Assembly (NCBI GenBank): GCA_041688015.1
Contig: JBDNIY010000009.1
Coordinates: 1-64,000, forward strand
DNA: 64,000 nucleotides
Origin: Parvibaculum sp041688015
GTDB taxonomy: Bacteria > Pseudomonadota > Alphaproteobacteria > Parvibaculales > Parvibaculaceae
Direction of reading: 5' to 3'
The first letter of the stretch is position 1. Every line of letters starts with the position of its first letter. The position numbers and the translations under genes were made by a program. The notes below the pieces were generated by a model that saw only the letters and a program-made list of their open reading frames with translations, searched no databases and was not told where the DNA came from. Below, in pieces: positions 24,131-33,560 of this stretch.

Positions 24131-26781
24131 CAAATTCTCATCTCTTGTTTGACGAAGATGATCAAGGTTTAGATCAACTTGAGAGTAAAACGCCACAAAA
24201 CTCCCTTCAACGAGGTCGCAACTTTGTCAGCCTCTATCGGGTGCATTTTCTGCTATTTCTCGCCTGCGCAATTGTCGCATTGGCAGTTTTTGAGTTGCAC
24301 AGCCTCGTTCATGACGCTCACTTGCACCAAATAAGATATGAGCTGAGGCATCTTCCCCTCGGTCTTGCTTTGGCGGCGCTCGGTTTTACCGGCCTCAGCT
24401 TTCTAAGCCTATCGGGTCAGGAATTTTTCGCCCTTCGCTCAATTGGGCATCCGCTTTCCTACCGCCGGGCGGCGCTGGGGTCGCTTATTGCTCAATCGAT
24501 TTCGCATTCCACAGGCTTCAATCTGTTTGTCGGGGGTGGATTGCGAGTGCGTTACTACCTGAGGCTCGGGTTGACATTTGGTGAAACCGCCGCCGTTCAA
24601 CTGGCCTTTTCAGGCTCGTTTGGGCTGGCGATGTGTATGTTGCTCGGCGGCGCGATGCTGCTGGATACACAGGTCTTTTCCACCGCCTTACATTTGAGCT
24701 CTGCCCTGACCAGAGCGATAGGGGGAGCGGCTATCGCGTCTGGCATTGCTATCTTGGTGGCATCGGCAAGGCGCAATCACCTGACTATCCTAGGGCATGA
24801 ATTCAGGCTGCCCGGATCGGCCGCGTTGATATGGCAAACCTTGTTTTCCGCCTGTGACTTGCTCTTCTTCACCTATGCCTTACATGTGCTGTTGCCCGCC
24901 CATCTAGGTGTTAGCTACCCCGGATTGCTCGGCATCGTTTTGCTCGCCATATCGCTTGGCGTGGCGAGCAATGTTCCCGGTGGTCTTGGTGTTTTTGAAT
25001 CAGTGGTGCTTGCCCTAGTTGCACCGAGTCCGGCTTTGTTGCCGGCAACCATCAGCGGTTTACTTGCCTTTCGCGCTATCTATTATCTCCTGCCATTGTT
25101 GCTGGGAGCCGCTTTGGCAGCGTGGTTTGAGTTGCTTCGGCAGCACGAAAATATCAAGCGCTTGACCAAAGGAGCGACGAAGTTTAGCGCCCCGATGATG
25201 CCGTTCATCTTTGGTCTTCTGACCTATCTATGTGGCTTGATTTTGCTATTTTCCGGTGCATTGCCGGTTGCACAGCATCGCTTGGTCCATGTGGAACATA
25301 CAACGCCCTTGATCCTTATCGAGTCTTCGCATTTCTTTGCCAGTGTATTCGGTGCGGTCTTATTGGTATTGGCCAGAGAACTGATGCGGCGTAAAGCGGC
25401 TGCATGGGGCCTGACAATGTTGTTCCTGGCGCTGGGCGCGCTTGCCACGCTCATCAAGGGTCTGAACGTCGAGGAGGCGGCTGTCCTCATTGTTGTGGCG
25501 CTGCTGCTCTATCCTTGCCACAAACAATTTTATCGAAAATCTAGATTGGGTTCAGAACCATTATCGCTGCTTTGGTCGCTGAGTTTTATTATCGCGATTG
25601 GGGCCACCGCCTGGCTGTTCTTCTTTGCCTACAAATACGTTCAATATGATTCATCTCTTTGGTGGCAATTTGCTTTGGAAGGAGCTGCCTCAAGATCCAT
25701 GCGCGCGACAGTAGCAGGCGCCATCGTTCTTGTGCTGCTGACATTTGGCAGCTTCTTCTGGATGCCAAAACGGCGACCACCTGTGGCAACACCAGACGAT
25801 TGGAATGCAGCACTCGAAATTGTGCAAAAGAGCACTCAAGCCTCTGCGCATTTAGCTCTGACCGCTGGAAAGTCGTTTTTCTTTTCCCAAGAGAAAGATG
25901 CGATGTTGATGTATGGCGTCTTTCGCGGCTCATGGATCGTTATGGGAGATCCCATTGGCCCGCAAGATAAATGGCGAGACTTGATTTGGGACTTTCGTTC
26001 GCTTGTCGACAGGTATGGTGGCCGTACGATATTTTATGAAATCAGTACAAGGACTTTGCCGCTCTTTCTGGATGTAGGCCTTCAATTGGTGAAGCTGGGA
26101 GAACAGGCGCGTGTTGATCTGAAGCATTTCAGTCTATTGGGCAAGGACAGGGCACCACAGCGCAATGCGCAAAGTCGGGCGTCGAGGGAAGGCATAACTT
26201 TTGAGGTTATTGATCCCGCCGCGGTGGCAGGCGTTGCCGATCAATTAAAGGTTGTTTCAGATTCCTGGCTCGATGCTCGCAACGCAAGAGAGAAGGGGTT
26301 TTCGCTGGGATCGTTCGACGCAAAATATCTGTCTCAATGTCCGGTTGCTTTAGTGCGGTATGAAGGCCGGATCGTCGCATTCGCAAATTTGTGGCTTGGG
26401 GCCAATCGAGAAGAATGCGCGGTGGATCTTATGCGCTATGAGGCAAACGCCCCGAAAATAACGATGGATTTTTTGTTCACGGAACTGCTGCTCTGGGCCC
26501 AAGTCAACAAATTTCAGTGGTTTGATCTCGGCATGGCCCCGCTCTCGGGCCTGCCTGATCATGTTCTTGCGCCGATGTGGTCAAAGCTGGGTCGCTTGGC
26601 TGTCCGCCATGGCGGGTTGTTTTATGGGTTTGCAGGTTTGCGCGCGTTCAAGAACAAGTTCGATCCCATGTGGCAGGAACGTTATCTCGCTTACCCGCCG
26701 GGCACGTTCGTCCGTTCGATCACCGATGTCGTGGGTCTTATCTCTGGCTATACGCCGACAAGCGTGAGCCACCACAAGTAA
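24127..26781 (+). CDS. mprF: MprF/LpiA phosphatidylglycerol lysyltransferase/flippase
   Basis: 884 residues, the size of full-length MprF. The N-terminal two thirds is a membrane flippase domain (ISHSTGFNLFVGGGLRVRYY, VASNVPGGLGVFESVVLALV), and the C-terminal third a GNAT-like synthase domain (DUF2156) with AHLALTAGKSFFFS, MVYGVFRGSWIVMGDPIGP-type core and DLGMAPLSGLPDHVL. It transfers lysine from Lys-tRNA to phosphatidylglycerol, lowering surface charge and giving resistance to cationic peptides and acid. GTG start overlapping the acvB TGA, so the two are coupled. Confidence 0.92.
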   Translation: MTNSHLLFDEDDQGLDQLESKTPQNSLQRGRNFVSLYRVHFLLFLACAIVALAVFELHSLVHDAHLHQIRYELRHLPLGLALAALGFTGLSFLSLSGQEFFALRSIGHPLSYRRAALGSLIAQSISHSTGFNLFVGGGLRVRYYLRLGLTFGETAAVQLAFSGSFGLAMCMLLGGAMLLDTQVFSTALHLSSALTRAIGGAAIASGIAILVASARRNHLTILGHEFRLPGSAALIWQTLFSACDLLFFTYALHVLLPAHLGVSYPGLLGIVLLAISLGVASNVPGGLGVFESVVLALVAPSPALLPATISGLLAFRAIYYLLPLLLGAALAAWFELLRQHENIKRLTKGATKFSAPMMPFIFGLLTYLCGLILLFSGALPVAQHRLVHVEHTTPLILIESSHFFASVFGAVLLVLARELMRRKAAAWGLTMLFLALGALATLIKGLNVEEAAVLIVVALLLYPCHKQFYRKSRLGSEPLSLLWSLSFIIAIGATAWLFFFAYKYVQYDSSLWWQFALEGAASRSMRATVAGAIVLVLLTFGSFFWMPKRRPPVATPDDWNAALEIVQKSTQASAHLALTAGKSFFFSQEKDAMLMYGVFRGSWIVMGDPIGPQDKWRDLIWDFRSLVDRYGGRTIFYEISTRTLPLFLDVGLQLVKLGEQARVDLKHFSLLGKDRAPQRNAQSRASREGITFEVIDPAAVAGVADQLKVVSDSWLDARNAREKGFSLGSFDAKYLSQCPVALVRYEGRIVAFANLWLGANREECAVDLMRYEANAPKITMDFLFTELLLWAQVNKFQWFDLGMAPLSGLPDHVLAPMWSKLGRLAVRHGGLFYGFAGLRAFKNKFDPMWQERYLAYPPGTFVRSITDVVGLISGYTPTSVSHHK

Positions 26782-26815
26782 ACCGAATTGCTTTGTGCGC
26801 CGCGCCTCCATCACA

Positions 26816-27031
26816 TTAAGACGTGGCCGCCACAACAATCATGCCAATGACAATCATCACAATACCGGCAACCAGCATCGGCAGCAGAGTGCTGCCAGAC
26901 TGGGTTGCGTAATCGACAACATGATCGGTTGAACCGATCTGCTCGTTGGGGCGAGGTGCATTCTCCATCGCACTCGAGCGCATATCTTTTTTCAAGGCGT
27001 CACTTCTTCTGCTTCGTCGCGACATAAACAT
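26816..27031 (-). CDS. possible small membrane protein
   Basis: A 71-residue frame with a hydrophilic N-terminal half (MSRRSRRSDALKKDMRSSAM) and one C-terminal helix (LPMLVAGIVMIVIGMIVVAA). AGAGG lies about 12 bases before the ATG. Unrecognised. It is antisense-free and fills the gap between mprF and norB, which favours a real gene, but its small size keeps confidence low. Confidence 0.45.
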   Translation of the reverse strand: MFMSRRSRRSDALKKDMRSSAMENAPRPNEQIGSTDHVVDYATQSGSTLLPMLVAGIVMIVIGMIVVAATS

Positions 27032-27117
27032 TCATCTACAATACCTCTTTTTAACGAGAAAGGTAAAGCGACAAGCTGGCGCAGAGGCAAAAAACACCTT
27101 CCCTAGCCAATTAAGAC

Positions 27118-27138
27118 AGTATTTACTTGTACAATACT
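27118..27138. promoter_or_regulatory. inverted repeat upstream of norB, possible NO-regulator operator
   Basis: AGTATT (27118-27123), 9 bases, AATACT (27133-27138). A second perfect palindrome, TTGTACAA (27127-27134), sits inside it. The half-sites are the same as in the repeat at 37189-37205 in front of the NsrR-linked cluster, though the spacing differs (9 against 3). It lies about 140 bases before the norB start. Confidence 0.4.
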
Positions 27139-27278
27139 ACTAATTCTTCATCTTCACATACCAGAGTTCTCAGCATAGGAGATGGTGGTATGGGGAGGTG
27201 AGACACGCAATAAGCAGTTGCGTGTGAGAGTTCATTCACTAAATTTCCGCGGATTTTGAAAGATTGGGGCACGGGAAA

Positions 27279-29564
27279 ATGGAAACATATCAGTCAACTT
27301 TCAGCATCAAAAGATTATGGATCATTCTGTCGGCTGGCATGTTTGTGATGTTTGGTGTCCTTTTGTTTTTGGGGCGAGAAATTTATCAGCAAGCCCCGCC
27401 TATTCCTCTCGTAGTGCAATCGGTTGACGGCACGGTTCTTTACACTCGAGCTGATATTGAAACCGGTCAGAACGTCTGGCAGTCCATTGGCGGTATGGAG
27501 CAAGGCTCGATCTGGGGACACGGCAGCTATCTTGCGCCCGACTGGAGCGCAGATTGGCTTCACCGGGAGGCGGTGGCGCTTCAGCAAAGGCTGGCGACAC
27601 AGCCCATCCCCGGCCTGACTTCAGAGCAGGAAGCGGCAATCGAGAATGCCGAACTGAAAAAAGAAATGCGGACCAATACCTACGATCCGGCCACGGGGAC
27701 GATCACGGTCACCGATGATCGTGCTGCTGCCATCCTAGAGGTTCAGAGCCATTACATGAGCCTTTACGAAGGCGACAGCCCACAATCGCTCGCTCTGCGT
27801 CGTAAATATGCTTTCCCTGTTCACGGTACGCTTTCGGCAACCGAAGCCCGACAAGTCTCGGCCTTCTATTTCTGGACGGCCTGGGCCGCGTCAACGGATC
27901 GACCGGGCCAGGATATTACCTACACAAGCAACTGGCCGCACGAACCCTTGATAGGCAATCAGCCCACCACAGGCATTTTGATGTGGAGCATCGCCTCCGT
28001 CATCTTTCTATTGGCAGCAGCGGGTGCGCTGATAACTTATTACGTCAAACAGTTTGATGTCTGGCGTGAAGACATCTTGCCTGAAGACGGCTTGGCGACC
28101 TCTGACATTCTGGGTAGCGCCGTCATCACACCCTCGATGCAGGCAACGGCAAAATATTTCTGGTTAGTCAGTGCAATGTTCTTGGGCCAGGTCATGCTTG
28201 GCATTGTCACAGCGCATTATGCTGTTGAAGGGCAGGGGCTCTATGGTATTCCGTTTGCGGAATATTTTCCCTATACATTAACACGAACATGGCACACGCA
28301 GCTTGCTGTGCTGTGGATCGCCACCGCCTGGCTTGCCACGGGTCTCTATGTTGCGCCCATGTTGGCGGGGCGTGATCCCAAATTCCAGCGCTTTGGCGTC
28401 AACTTTCTGTTTGTCAGCCTGCTTATCATTGTGATCGGTTCATTTGCTGGCCAATGGGCAGCGGTTCACCGCTTCATTAGTAACCTGACGGCCAATTTCT
28501 GGTTCGGCCATCAGGGCTATGAATATATTGATCTTGGCCGGTTCTGGCAGATTTACCTGACCATTGGCCTTTTCCTTTGGGTCGGCTTGGTCATCCGCGC
28601 GCTTTGGCCCGTCTTGCAACAAAAAGGCGGAAAATCGCTGATCTATCTGGTGCTCGTATCTGCGATCGCCATTGGTCTTCTCTATGCTGCGGGTCTGATG
28701 TGGGGCCAGCATACGAATATTTCGATCATGGAATATTGGCGCTGGTGGGTGGTCCATCTTTGGGTGGAAGGCATTTTTGAAGTCTTTGCTACCGCCGTCA
28801 TCTCACTGCTCTTTGTACGCATGGGCATTCTACGAACCTCAACCGCTACCGTGATGGTGTTGTTTGCGACGATCATCTTCCTGTTCGGTGGAGTGTTGGG
28901 TATGTTTCATCACCTTTATTTCAGTGGCACGCCAACCTCGGTGATCGCGGTTGGGGCAATGATCTCAGCGCTTGAGGTGGTGCCTCTACTCGTCATCGGG
29001 TTTGAGGCCTATACACGTTACAAGCTCGAACGCGTCGCCGAGTGGCAATCTGTCTACCACTGGCCATTCATGTTCTTTGCGGCGGTTCTGTTTTGGAATT
29101 TGGTGGGAGCGGGCTTGCTTGGCTTCTTGATCAATCCGCCAATCGCGCTCTATTACATGCAAGGCCTCAACACAACGGCCGCCCATGGTCATGCAGCCTT
29201 GTTTGGTGTTTACGGCATGCTCGGATTGGGGCTGACGCTCTATTGCATGCGCGGCCTGACGGACGTGTCGCATTGGAACCTAAGGCTTTTGAAAATATCC
29301 TTTTGGTCGTTCAACATCGGGCTGGCGATGATGACTTTCATGTCGTTGGTGCCGCAGGGTGTCTTGCAAACATATGTCAGCATCGAGCAGGGATATTCAT
29401 TCGCCCGTTCCGCGGAGCTCATTCACAGCCCCGTGATGCAGGCTCTAGTTTGGGCGCGTGTCCCCGGCGATGTGGTGTTTGCGGTTGGCGTTTTTGCCTA
29501 CGTTTGGTTCGTCTTCAGAGCCTTCGTGCCGGGCAAGCGCTCACCGACCACCCAACACGGCTGA
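27279..29564 (+). CDS. norB: quinol-dependent nitric oxide reductase (qNor)
   Basis: 761 residues from ATG 27279. The protein reduces 2 NO to N2O with electrons from quinol. It has the fused N-terminal domain of qNor (QNVWQSIGGMEQGSIWGHGS, YLAPDWSADWLHRE), then the twelve-helix heme-copper oxidase-like core with haem and FeB histidines in RTWHTQLAVLW, WWVVHLWVEGIFE, GMFHHLYFSG and AAHGHAALFGVYG. No norC or norD lies nearby, as expected for qNor. It is probably for NO detoxification since no nitrite reductase is present in the window. Confidence 0.95.
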   Translation: METYQSTFSIKRLWIILSAGMFVMFGVLLFLGREIYQQAPPIPLVVQSVDGTVLYTRADIETGQNVWQSIGGMEQGSIWGHGSYLAPDWSADWLHREAVALQQRLATQPIPGLTSEQEAAIENAELKKEMRTNTYDPATGTITVTDDRAAAILEVQSHYMSLYEGDSPQSLALRRKYAFPVHGTLSATEARQVSAFYFWTAWAASTDRPGQDITYTSNWPHEPLIGNQPTTGILMWSIASVIFLLAAAGALITYYVKQFDVWREDILPEDGLATSDILGSAVITPSMQATAKYFWLVSAMFLGQVMLGIVTAHYAVEGQGLYGIPFAEYFPYTLTRTWHTQLAVLWIATAWLATGLYVAPMLAGRDPKFQRFGVNFLFVSLLIIVIGSFAGQWAAVHRFISNLTANFWFGHQGYEYIDLGRFWQIYLTIGLFLWVGLVIRALWPVLQQKGGKSLIYLVLVSAIAIGLLYAAGLMWGQHTNISIMEYWRWWVVHLWVEGIFEVFATAVISLLFVRMGILRTSTATVMVLFATIIFLFGGVLGMFHHLYFSGTPTSVIAVGAMISALEVVPLLVIGFEAYTRYKLERVAEWQSVYHWPFMFFAAVLFWNLVGAGLLGFLINPPIALYYMQGLNTTAAHGHAALFGVYGMLGLGLTLYCMRGLTDVSHWNLRLLKISFWSFNIGLAMMTFMSLVPQGVLQTYVSIEQGYSFARSAELIHSPVMQALVWARVPGDVVFAVGVFAYVWFVFRAFVPGKRSPTTQHG

Positions 29565-29581
29565 CTCACGCTACAGAAAAA

Positions 29582-29615
29582 AGATCGCCGCTATCTTTCC
29601 AGATAGCGGCGATCT
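29582..29615. terminator. strong bidirectional terminator between norB and peroxiredoxin
   Basis: A perfect 15-base inverted repeat, AGATCGCCGCTATCT / AGATAGCGGCGATCT, with loop TTCC. A run of A on the left makes a U tract for the minus-strand gene; the right flank is CTTCGTCC. It serves both convergent genes. Confidence 0.9.
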
Positions 29616-29657
29616 CTTCGTCCTACTCTCCCGTAAATCTTGGCAGATGTCAGGAGG

Positions 29658-30296
29658 TTATTTTTTGGCGTCCAGATCAACCAGCCGCAGGTAGGGTTTC
29701 AGCGTCTTGTAGCCCTGCGGGAACTGCCGAGTGGCCTCTTCGTCGGAAAGCTTCGGCGAGATGACGACCGGCTGGCCCGGCAACCAATTCACCGGCGTTG
29801 CAATGCTACGGGCATCCGTCAACTGAATGCTGTCAATCGCGCGCAAAATTTCAGCAAAATTTCGGCCTGTGCTTGGCGGGTAGGTCAAGATCAGGCGGAT
29901 CTTACGGGACGGATCGATCACGTAAACGGCCCGTACGGTGACAGTCGGGTCACTTTGGGGATGAATCATGTCGTAGAGTGTTGCGACCTTGGCGTCCGGG
30001 TCGGCAATCATCGGAAAATCGAGGGCGTAGCCCTGAGTTTCCTTAATATCATCGTCCCATTTGTGGTGGGCATCGACGGGGTCAACCGAAAGGCCGATGG
30101 GCTTTATGTTGCGCTTGTCCCATTCAGGGCGCAGACGTGCGACTTCGCCCAGCTCGGTCGTGCAGACCGGTGTGAAGTCTTTCGGGTGGCTGAAGAAAAC
30201 ACCCCAGCTCGAGCCCAGCCAATCGTAAAATCGGATTGGGCCTTGGGTGCTGTCCTGTTCAAAATCTGGGGCGATTTGCCCAAGTTGAATGCTCAT
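29658..30296 (-). CDS. 1-Cys peroxiredoxin (Prx6 family)
   Basis: 212 residues with the peroxidatic motif HPKDFTPVCTTELGEVARL (Cys44) and the Prx6-type C-terminal arm (VNWLPGQPVVISPKLSDEEA). No resolving cysteine, so the enzyme is of the 1-Cys type. It detoxifies hydrogen and lipid peroxides in the cytoplasm. It is divergent from the LysR gene, with an AT-rich 284-base spacer that should hold both promoters. Confidence 0.93.
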   Translation of the reverse strand: MSIQLGQIAPDFEQDSTQGPIRFYDWLGSSWGVFFSHPKDFTPVCTTELGEVARLRPEWDKRNIKPIGLSVDPVDAHHKWDDDIKETQGYALDFPMIADPDAKVATLYDMIHPQSDPTVTVRAVYVIDPSRKIRLILTYPPSTGRNFAEILRAIDSIQLTDARSIATPVNWLPGQPVVISPKLSDEEATRQFPQGYKTLKPYLRLVDLDAKK

Positions 30297-30580
30297 GGTG
30301 GCTCCTTTGTGTGAGAGCGGGAAGGTGCGCCATCCTTATGAAGCAAACAAATGAATGTTATTGCTATTTATATACATAATTATTTATAGATAAGGTTTGG
30401 CACTCGAAAGATGGACGCTGCGAAAGCCGGAATTGCAACCGGTAAAGGCAGTCGTAGCTTGAGGTTTTTAGGGGCAACGAGCCCGCTATCAGGTGTTCTG
30501 ATCGCTAATTGACTATCCACTTACGAAACAAATTCAATAAAATGAATGTGAACTCCGATTAAAAGAAAAGTTGTTCATCT

Positions 30581-31429
30581 ATGGATATTGAGGTCGCACG
30601 CACATTTCTGGAAGTCGTCAAAACCGGCAGCTTTGTCGGCGCTGCGGCGAACCTGAATGTCACACAGACGGCAGTCAGTGCGCGCATACGCGTGTTGGAA
30701 GACCGGCTTGATCGACCTGTGTTCGTGCGTAATAAGGCGGGTGCAAAGCTGACGCCGGCGGGCGAGCAATTTTTGCGCTTCGCCACGACGCTCGTTCAGG
30801 TCTGGGATCGCGCGCGCCATGCTGTCGCCTTGCCCCCTGGACGCGATACCGTCGTAACGGTCGGCGCGGAACTTAGCCTCTGGAGTCCGTTGTTCCGTCA
30901 CTGGCTTCTTTGGATGCGCCGGGAATGCCCGGAAATTGCGGTGACGACGCTGATCGACAGTTCCGAGCGCTTGATGGAGCAAGTGCAGGATGGCTCACTC
31001 GACGTGGCCGTGATTTATGCCGCACAAAGTAGACCCGGCATGATCGTGGAACTTTTATTCGAGGAAAAACTGGTTCTCGCGCGTACGACGCCGGTCAACA
31101 AGCCACTGGTGCCTGAAGATCATGTGCGGATCAGCTGGGGTGATGGATTTGCGGCGAGCTATCAGGCTGCATTCCCCGATCAACCCAATGCTGTAGTTTC
31201 CATCAGCTTTGGCCCGTTGGCGCTTGAATATATTCTGGCAACGGGGGGAAGCGGCTATTTTCGCAAGGGCTTCATCCGCCCATATCTGGAAGAAGGGCGG
31301 CTCGTGCTAGTGCCTGATAGCCCCGAATTTTCCTATTCGGCCTATGTCGTGCATTCGACCAAGGCCGATCCAGGCGTCATAGCGCGCATTAGAAGTGGTT
31401 TGCGCTCAGCAGCCAAGGTCACGATCTGA
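30581..31429 (+). CDS. LysR-family transcriptional regulator
   Basis: 282 residues. The N-terminal winged helix is clear (ARTFLEVVKTGSFVGAAANL, TQTAVSARIRVLEDRLDRPV) and is followed by a substrate-binding domain of the LysR type. Divergent from the 1-Cys peroxiredoxin and upstream of cysJ by 319 bases. It might control the peroxiredoxin (OxyR-like arrangement) or sulfur genes. It lacks a clear pair of redox cysteines, so a direct OxyR-like mechanism is unlikely. Confidence 0.9.
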   Translation: MDIEVARTFLEVVKTGSFVGAAANLNVTQTAVSARIRVLEDRLDRPVFVRNKAGAKLTPAGEQFLRFATTLVQVWDRARHAVALPPGRDTVVTVGAELSLWSPLFRHWLLWMRRECPEIAVTTLIDSSERLMEQVQDGSLDVAVIYAAQSRPGMIVELLFEEKLVLARTTPVNKPLVPEDHVRISWGDGFAASYQAAFPDQPNAVVSISFGPLALEYILATGGSGYFRKGFIRPYLEEGRLVLVPDSPEFSYSAYVVHSTKADPGVIARIRSGLRSAAKVTI

Positions 31430-31748
31430 TCGTGGAGTGCTATCTCGATTTGGCGGTAACCCGCCTTATATTGGCCCAGTAGTCTCTTTTTTTTGATGAA
31501 TCCGCTCTTTCTCGAAAAGAGGGCCTATGTGAATTCTTGTGTATAAATAACACTAAAATATTGGTAATTTATTTTTGTATTAAAAATTTTGTGTAGAATA
31601 TAAAACAATATGCGTTTGTCATACGTGGGCAAACCGCGCACATGTGCATTTAACGAAACCCGCTTCACGATACAGCGCCGAAAGTGGTTGGCCGATTGAG
31701 CCAACGGGGCGCGGAAGTGGGGGAGCCAACTTCTGAGGTAAACGAGCA
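31430..31748. other. AT-rich intergenic region before cysJ
   Basis: A 319-base gap. A small hairpin GGCGGTAACCCGCC at 31450-31463 may end the LysR transcript. From about 31530 to 31615 the DNA is very AT-rich (TAAATAACACTAAAATATTG, TATTAAAAATTTTGTGTAG), out of line with the surrounding composition, and should contain the cysJ promoter. I cannot point to a specific box. Confidence 0.5.
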
Positions 31749-33551
31749 ATGAGCCGATTAGAGTCCCCAGGCCAGATATTCACGCCCGAGCAATCGCGCG
31801 TGGTCCAGGAACTGGCCAGCACGCTTGCCCCGGCGCAAGCGCGCTGGTTGAGCGGCTATTTCGCTGGGCTTGAAGCTGGCCTTGCGTCGCTCTCACAGCC
31901 GACGGTAGCCGTTCCCGCTGCCGTCTCCACACGCAAGCTCACCATTCTCTATGGAACTGAGACAGGAAACGCTGCCGAAGTTGCGCGCGCTCTCGATGTT
32001 GCGCTGAAGGGAAAAGGATTGACCTGCACACTATCTGACATGGCCGATTACAAAGTCCGCCAGCTTGGTCAGGAGCAGGACGTGCTCATCGTCGTGAGCA
32101 CCTATGGCGAGGGTGACCCGCCGGAGCCCGCCGTTAGCTTTTTCGAATTCATAGAAAGCAAAAAAGCACCAAAGCTCGAAGACGTCCGCTTTTCCGTTCT
32201 GGCCTTTGGTGATTCCACCTATGAATTTTACTGCAATGCAGGTAAACGGCTCGACGCGCGCTTTGAGGAGCTTGGGGCCACACGGCTGACACCGCGCCTC
32301 GATTGCGATGTCGATTATGAAGACGGAGCCGTTGCATGGACCGAAACGATGGTCGAACGACTTGGCGCCGAAGTGAGCGTGGTTGCCGTTTCGACAGCGC
32401 AGCCACAAGCGCTTGCTACCTCCGCTCAGATCGCTCATGACAAACGAAACCCGTTTCTGGCGCCCGTCGTAGAAAACATCGTGATCGTTGGGCGCGGCTC
32501 GACCAAGGAGACGCGCCATATTGAGTTTTCGCTGGAAGGATCAGGGCTCACCTATGAGCCGGGGGACGCGCTGGGTATTGCTGCGTCGAATGATCCCGCT
32601 GTCGTTGAGACGCTGCTCGCAGAATTGTCTCTTTCACCCGATGATGAACTAGAACACAAAGGAACGCGCACGGCGCTTGGTGAAGCTCTGACGCAAAAAT
32701 TTGAAATCACCGCCGCGACGCCGCGTTTCCTCGACTACTGGACCTTGCTGAGTGAGGCCGACGAACTTAAGGCGCTCCAAGCTGAGGATCATGCCGGCGA
32801 ACGCGCCGTCTTCCTTCGCACACATCATGTCGTTGATATTATGCGGCGCTTCCCGGTCTCTGGTGTGACGGCGCAAGGCTTTGTCAGCGCTCTGCGGCCG
32901 CTTCAACCCAGACTTTACTCTCTGGCATCCAGTTTGGCGGCCACGCCCGATGAAGCGCATCTGACAGTCGCGCCTGTCCGCTACGAGTTGCACAATGAAA
33001 TACGCACGGGGGTGGCCTCTTGCCTGCTCGCTGATCGCCTCACAGACGATGATCACTTGCCGGTCTATATTCAGAGCAATCCGCATTTTCGGCTCCCCGA
33101 AGACGATGTGCCTGTCATTATGATCGGCGCGGGCACCGGTGTTGCGCCCTATCGCGCCTTTATGCAGGAGCGTGAGGTGCGCGGTGCCGATGGCAACAAC
33201 TGGCTGTTTTTTGGTGAACGAAATTTCCGTACTGATTTTCTCTACCAGACCGAATGGCAAGGTTGGTTGAAGGACGAGACGTTGACCCGAATGGACGTTG
33301 CCTTCTCGCGAGACCGCGATGAGAAGGTTTATGTTCAGCATCGGATGAAAGAACAGTCGCGAGAAATTTTCGCCTGGCTGGAAGAGGGGGCACATGTCTA
33401 TGTCTGCGGTGATGCGACAAACTTGGCGCCAGATGTCCACGATACCCTAATCGACATTGTCGCGAGCGAAGGCCACACCGGCCGCGAAGCCGCCGAAGAC
33501 TATGTACGTTCCTTGCAGTCGGATCACCGCTACCAGCGCGACGTTTATTGA
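31749..33551 (+). CDS. cysJ: sulfite reductase (NADPH) flavoprotein alpha subunit
   Basis: 600 residues. The N-terminal flavodoxin domain (ILYGTETGNAAEVAR, VSTYGEGDPPEPA) binds FMN. The FAD/NADPH reductase part follows (RLYSLASS, GAGTGVAPYRAFMQER, FFGERNF, and the C-terminal YVRSLQSDHRYQRDVY). It passes electrons from NADPH to the haem subunit CysI for six-electron reduction of sulfite to sulfide. The stop is 9 bases before cysI. Confidence 0.95.
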   Translation: MSRLESPGQIFTPEQSRVVQELASTLAPAQARWLSGYFAGLEAGLASLSQPTVAVPAAVSTRKLTILYGTETGNAAEVARALDVALKGKGLTCTLSDMADYKVRQLGQEQDVLIVVSTYGEGDPPEPAVSFFEFIESKKAPKLEDVRFSVLAFGDSTYEFYCNAGKRLDARFEELGATRLTPRLDCDVDYEDGAVAWTETMVERLGAEVSVVAVSTAQPQALATSAQIAHDKRNPFLAPVVENIVIVGRGSTKETRHIEFSLEGSGLTYEPGDALGIAASNDPAVVETLLAELSLSPDDELEHKGTRTALGEALTQKFEITAATPRFLDYWTLLSEADELKALQAEDHAGERAVFLRTHHVVDIMRRFPVSGVTAQGFVSALRPLQPRLYSLASSLAATPDEAHLTVAPVRYELHNEIRTGVASCLLADRLTDDDHLPVYIQSNPHFRLPEDDVPVIMIGAGTGVAPYRAFMQEREVRGADGNNWLFFGERNFRTDFLYQTEWQGWLKDETLTRMDVAFSRDRDEKVYVQHRMKEQSREIFAWLEEGAHVYVCGDATNLAPDVHDTLIDIVASEGHTGREAAEDYVRSLQSDHRYQRDVY

Positions 33552-33560
33552 GGCAATAGC

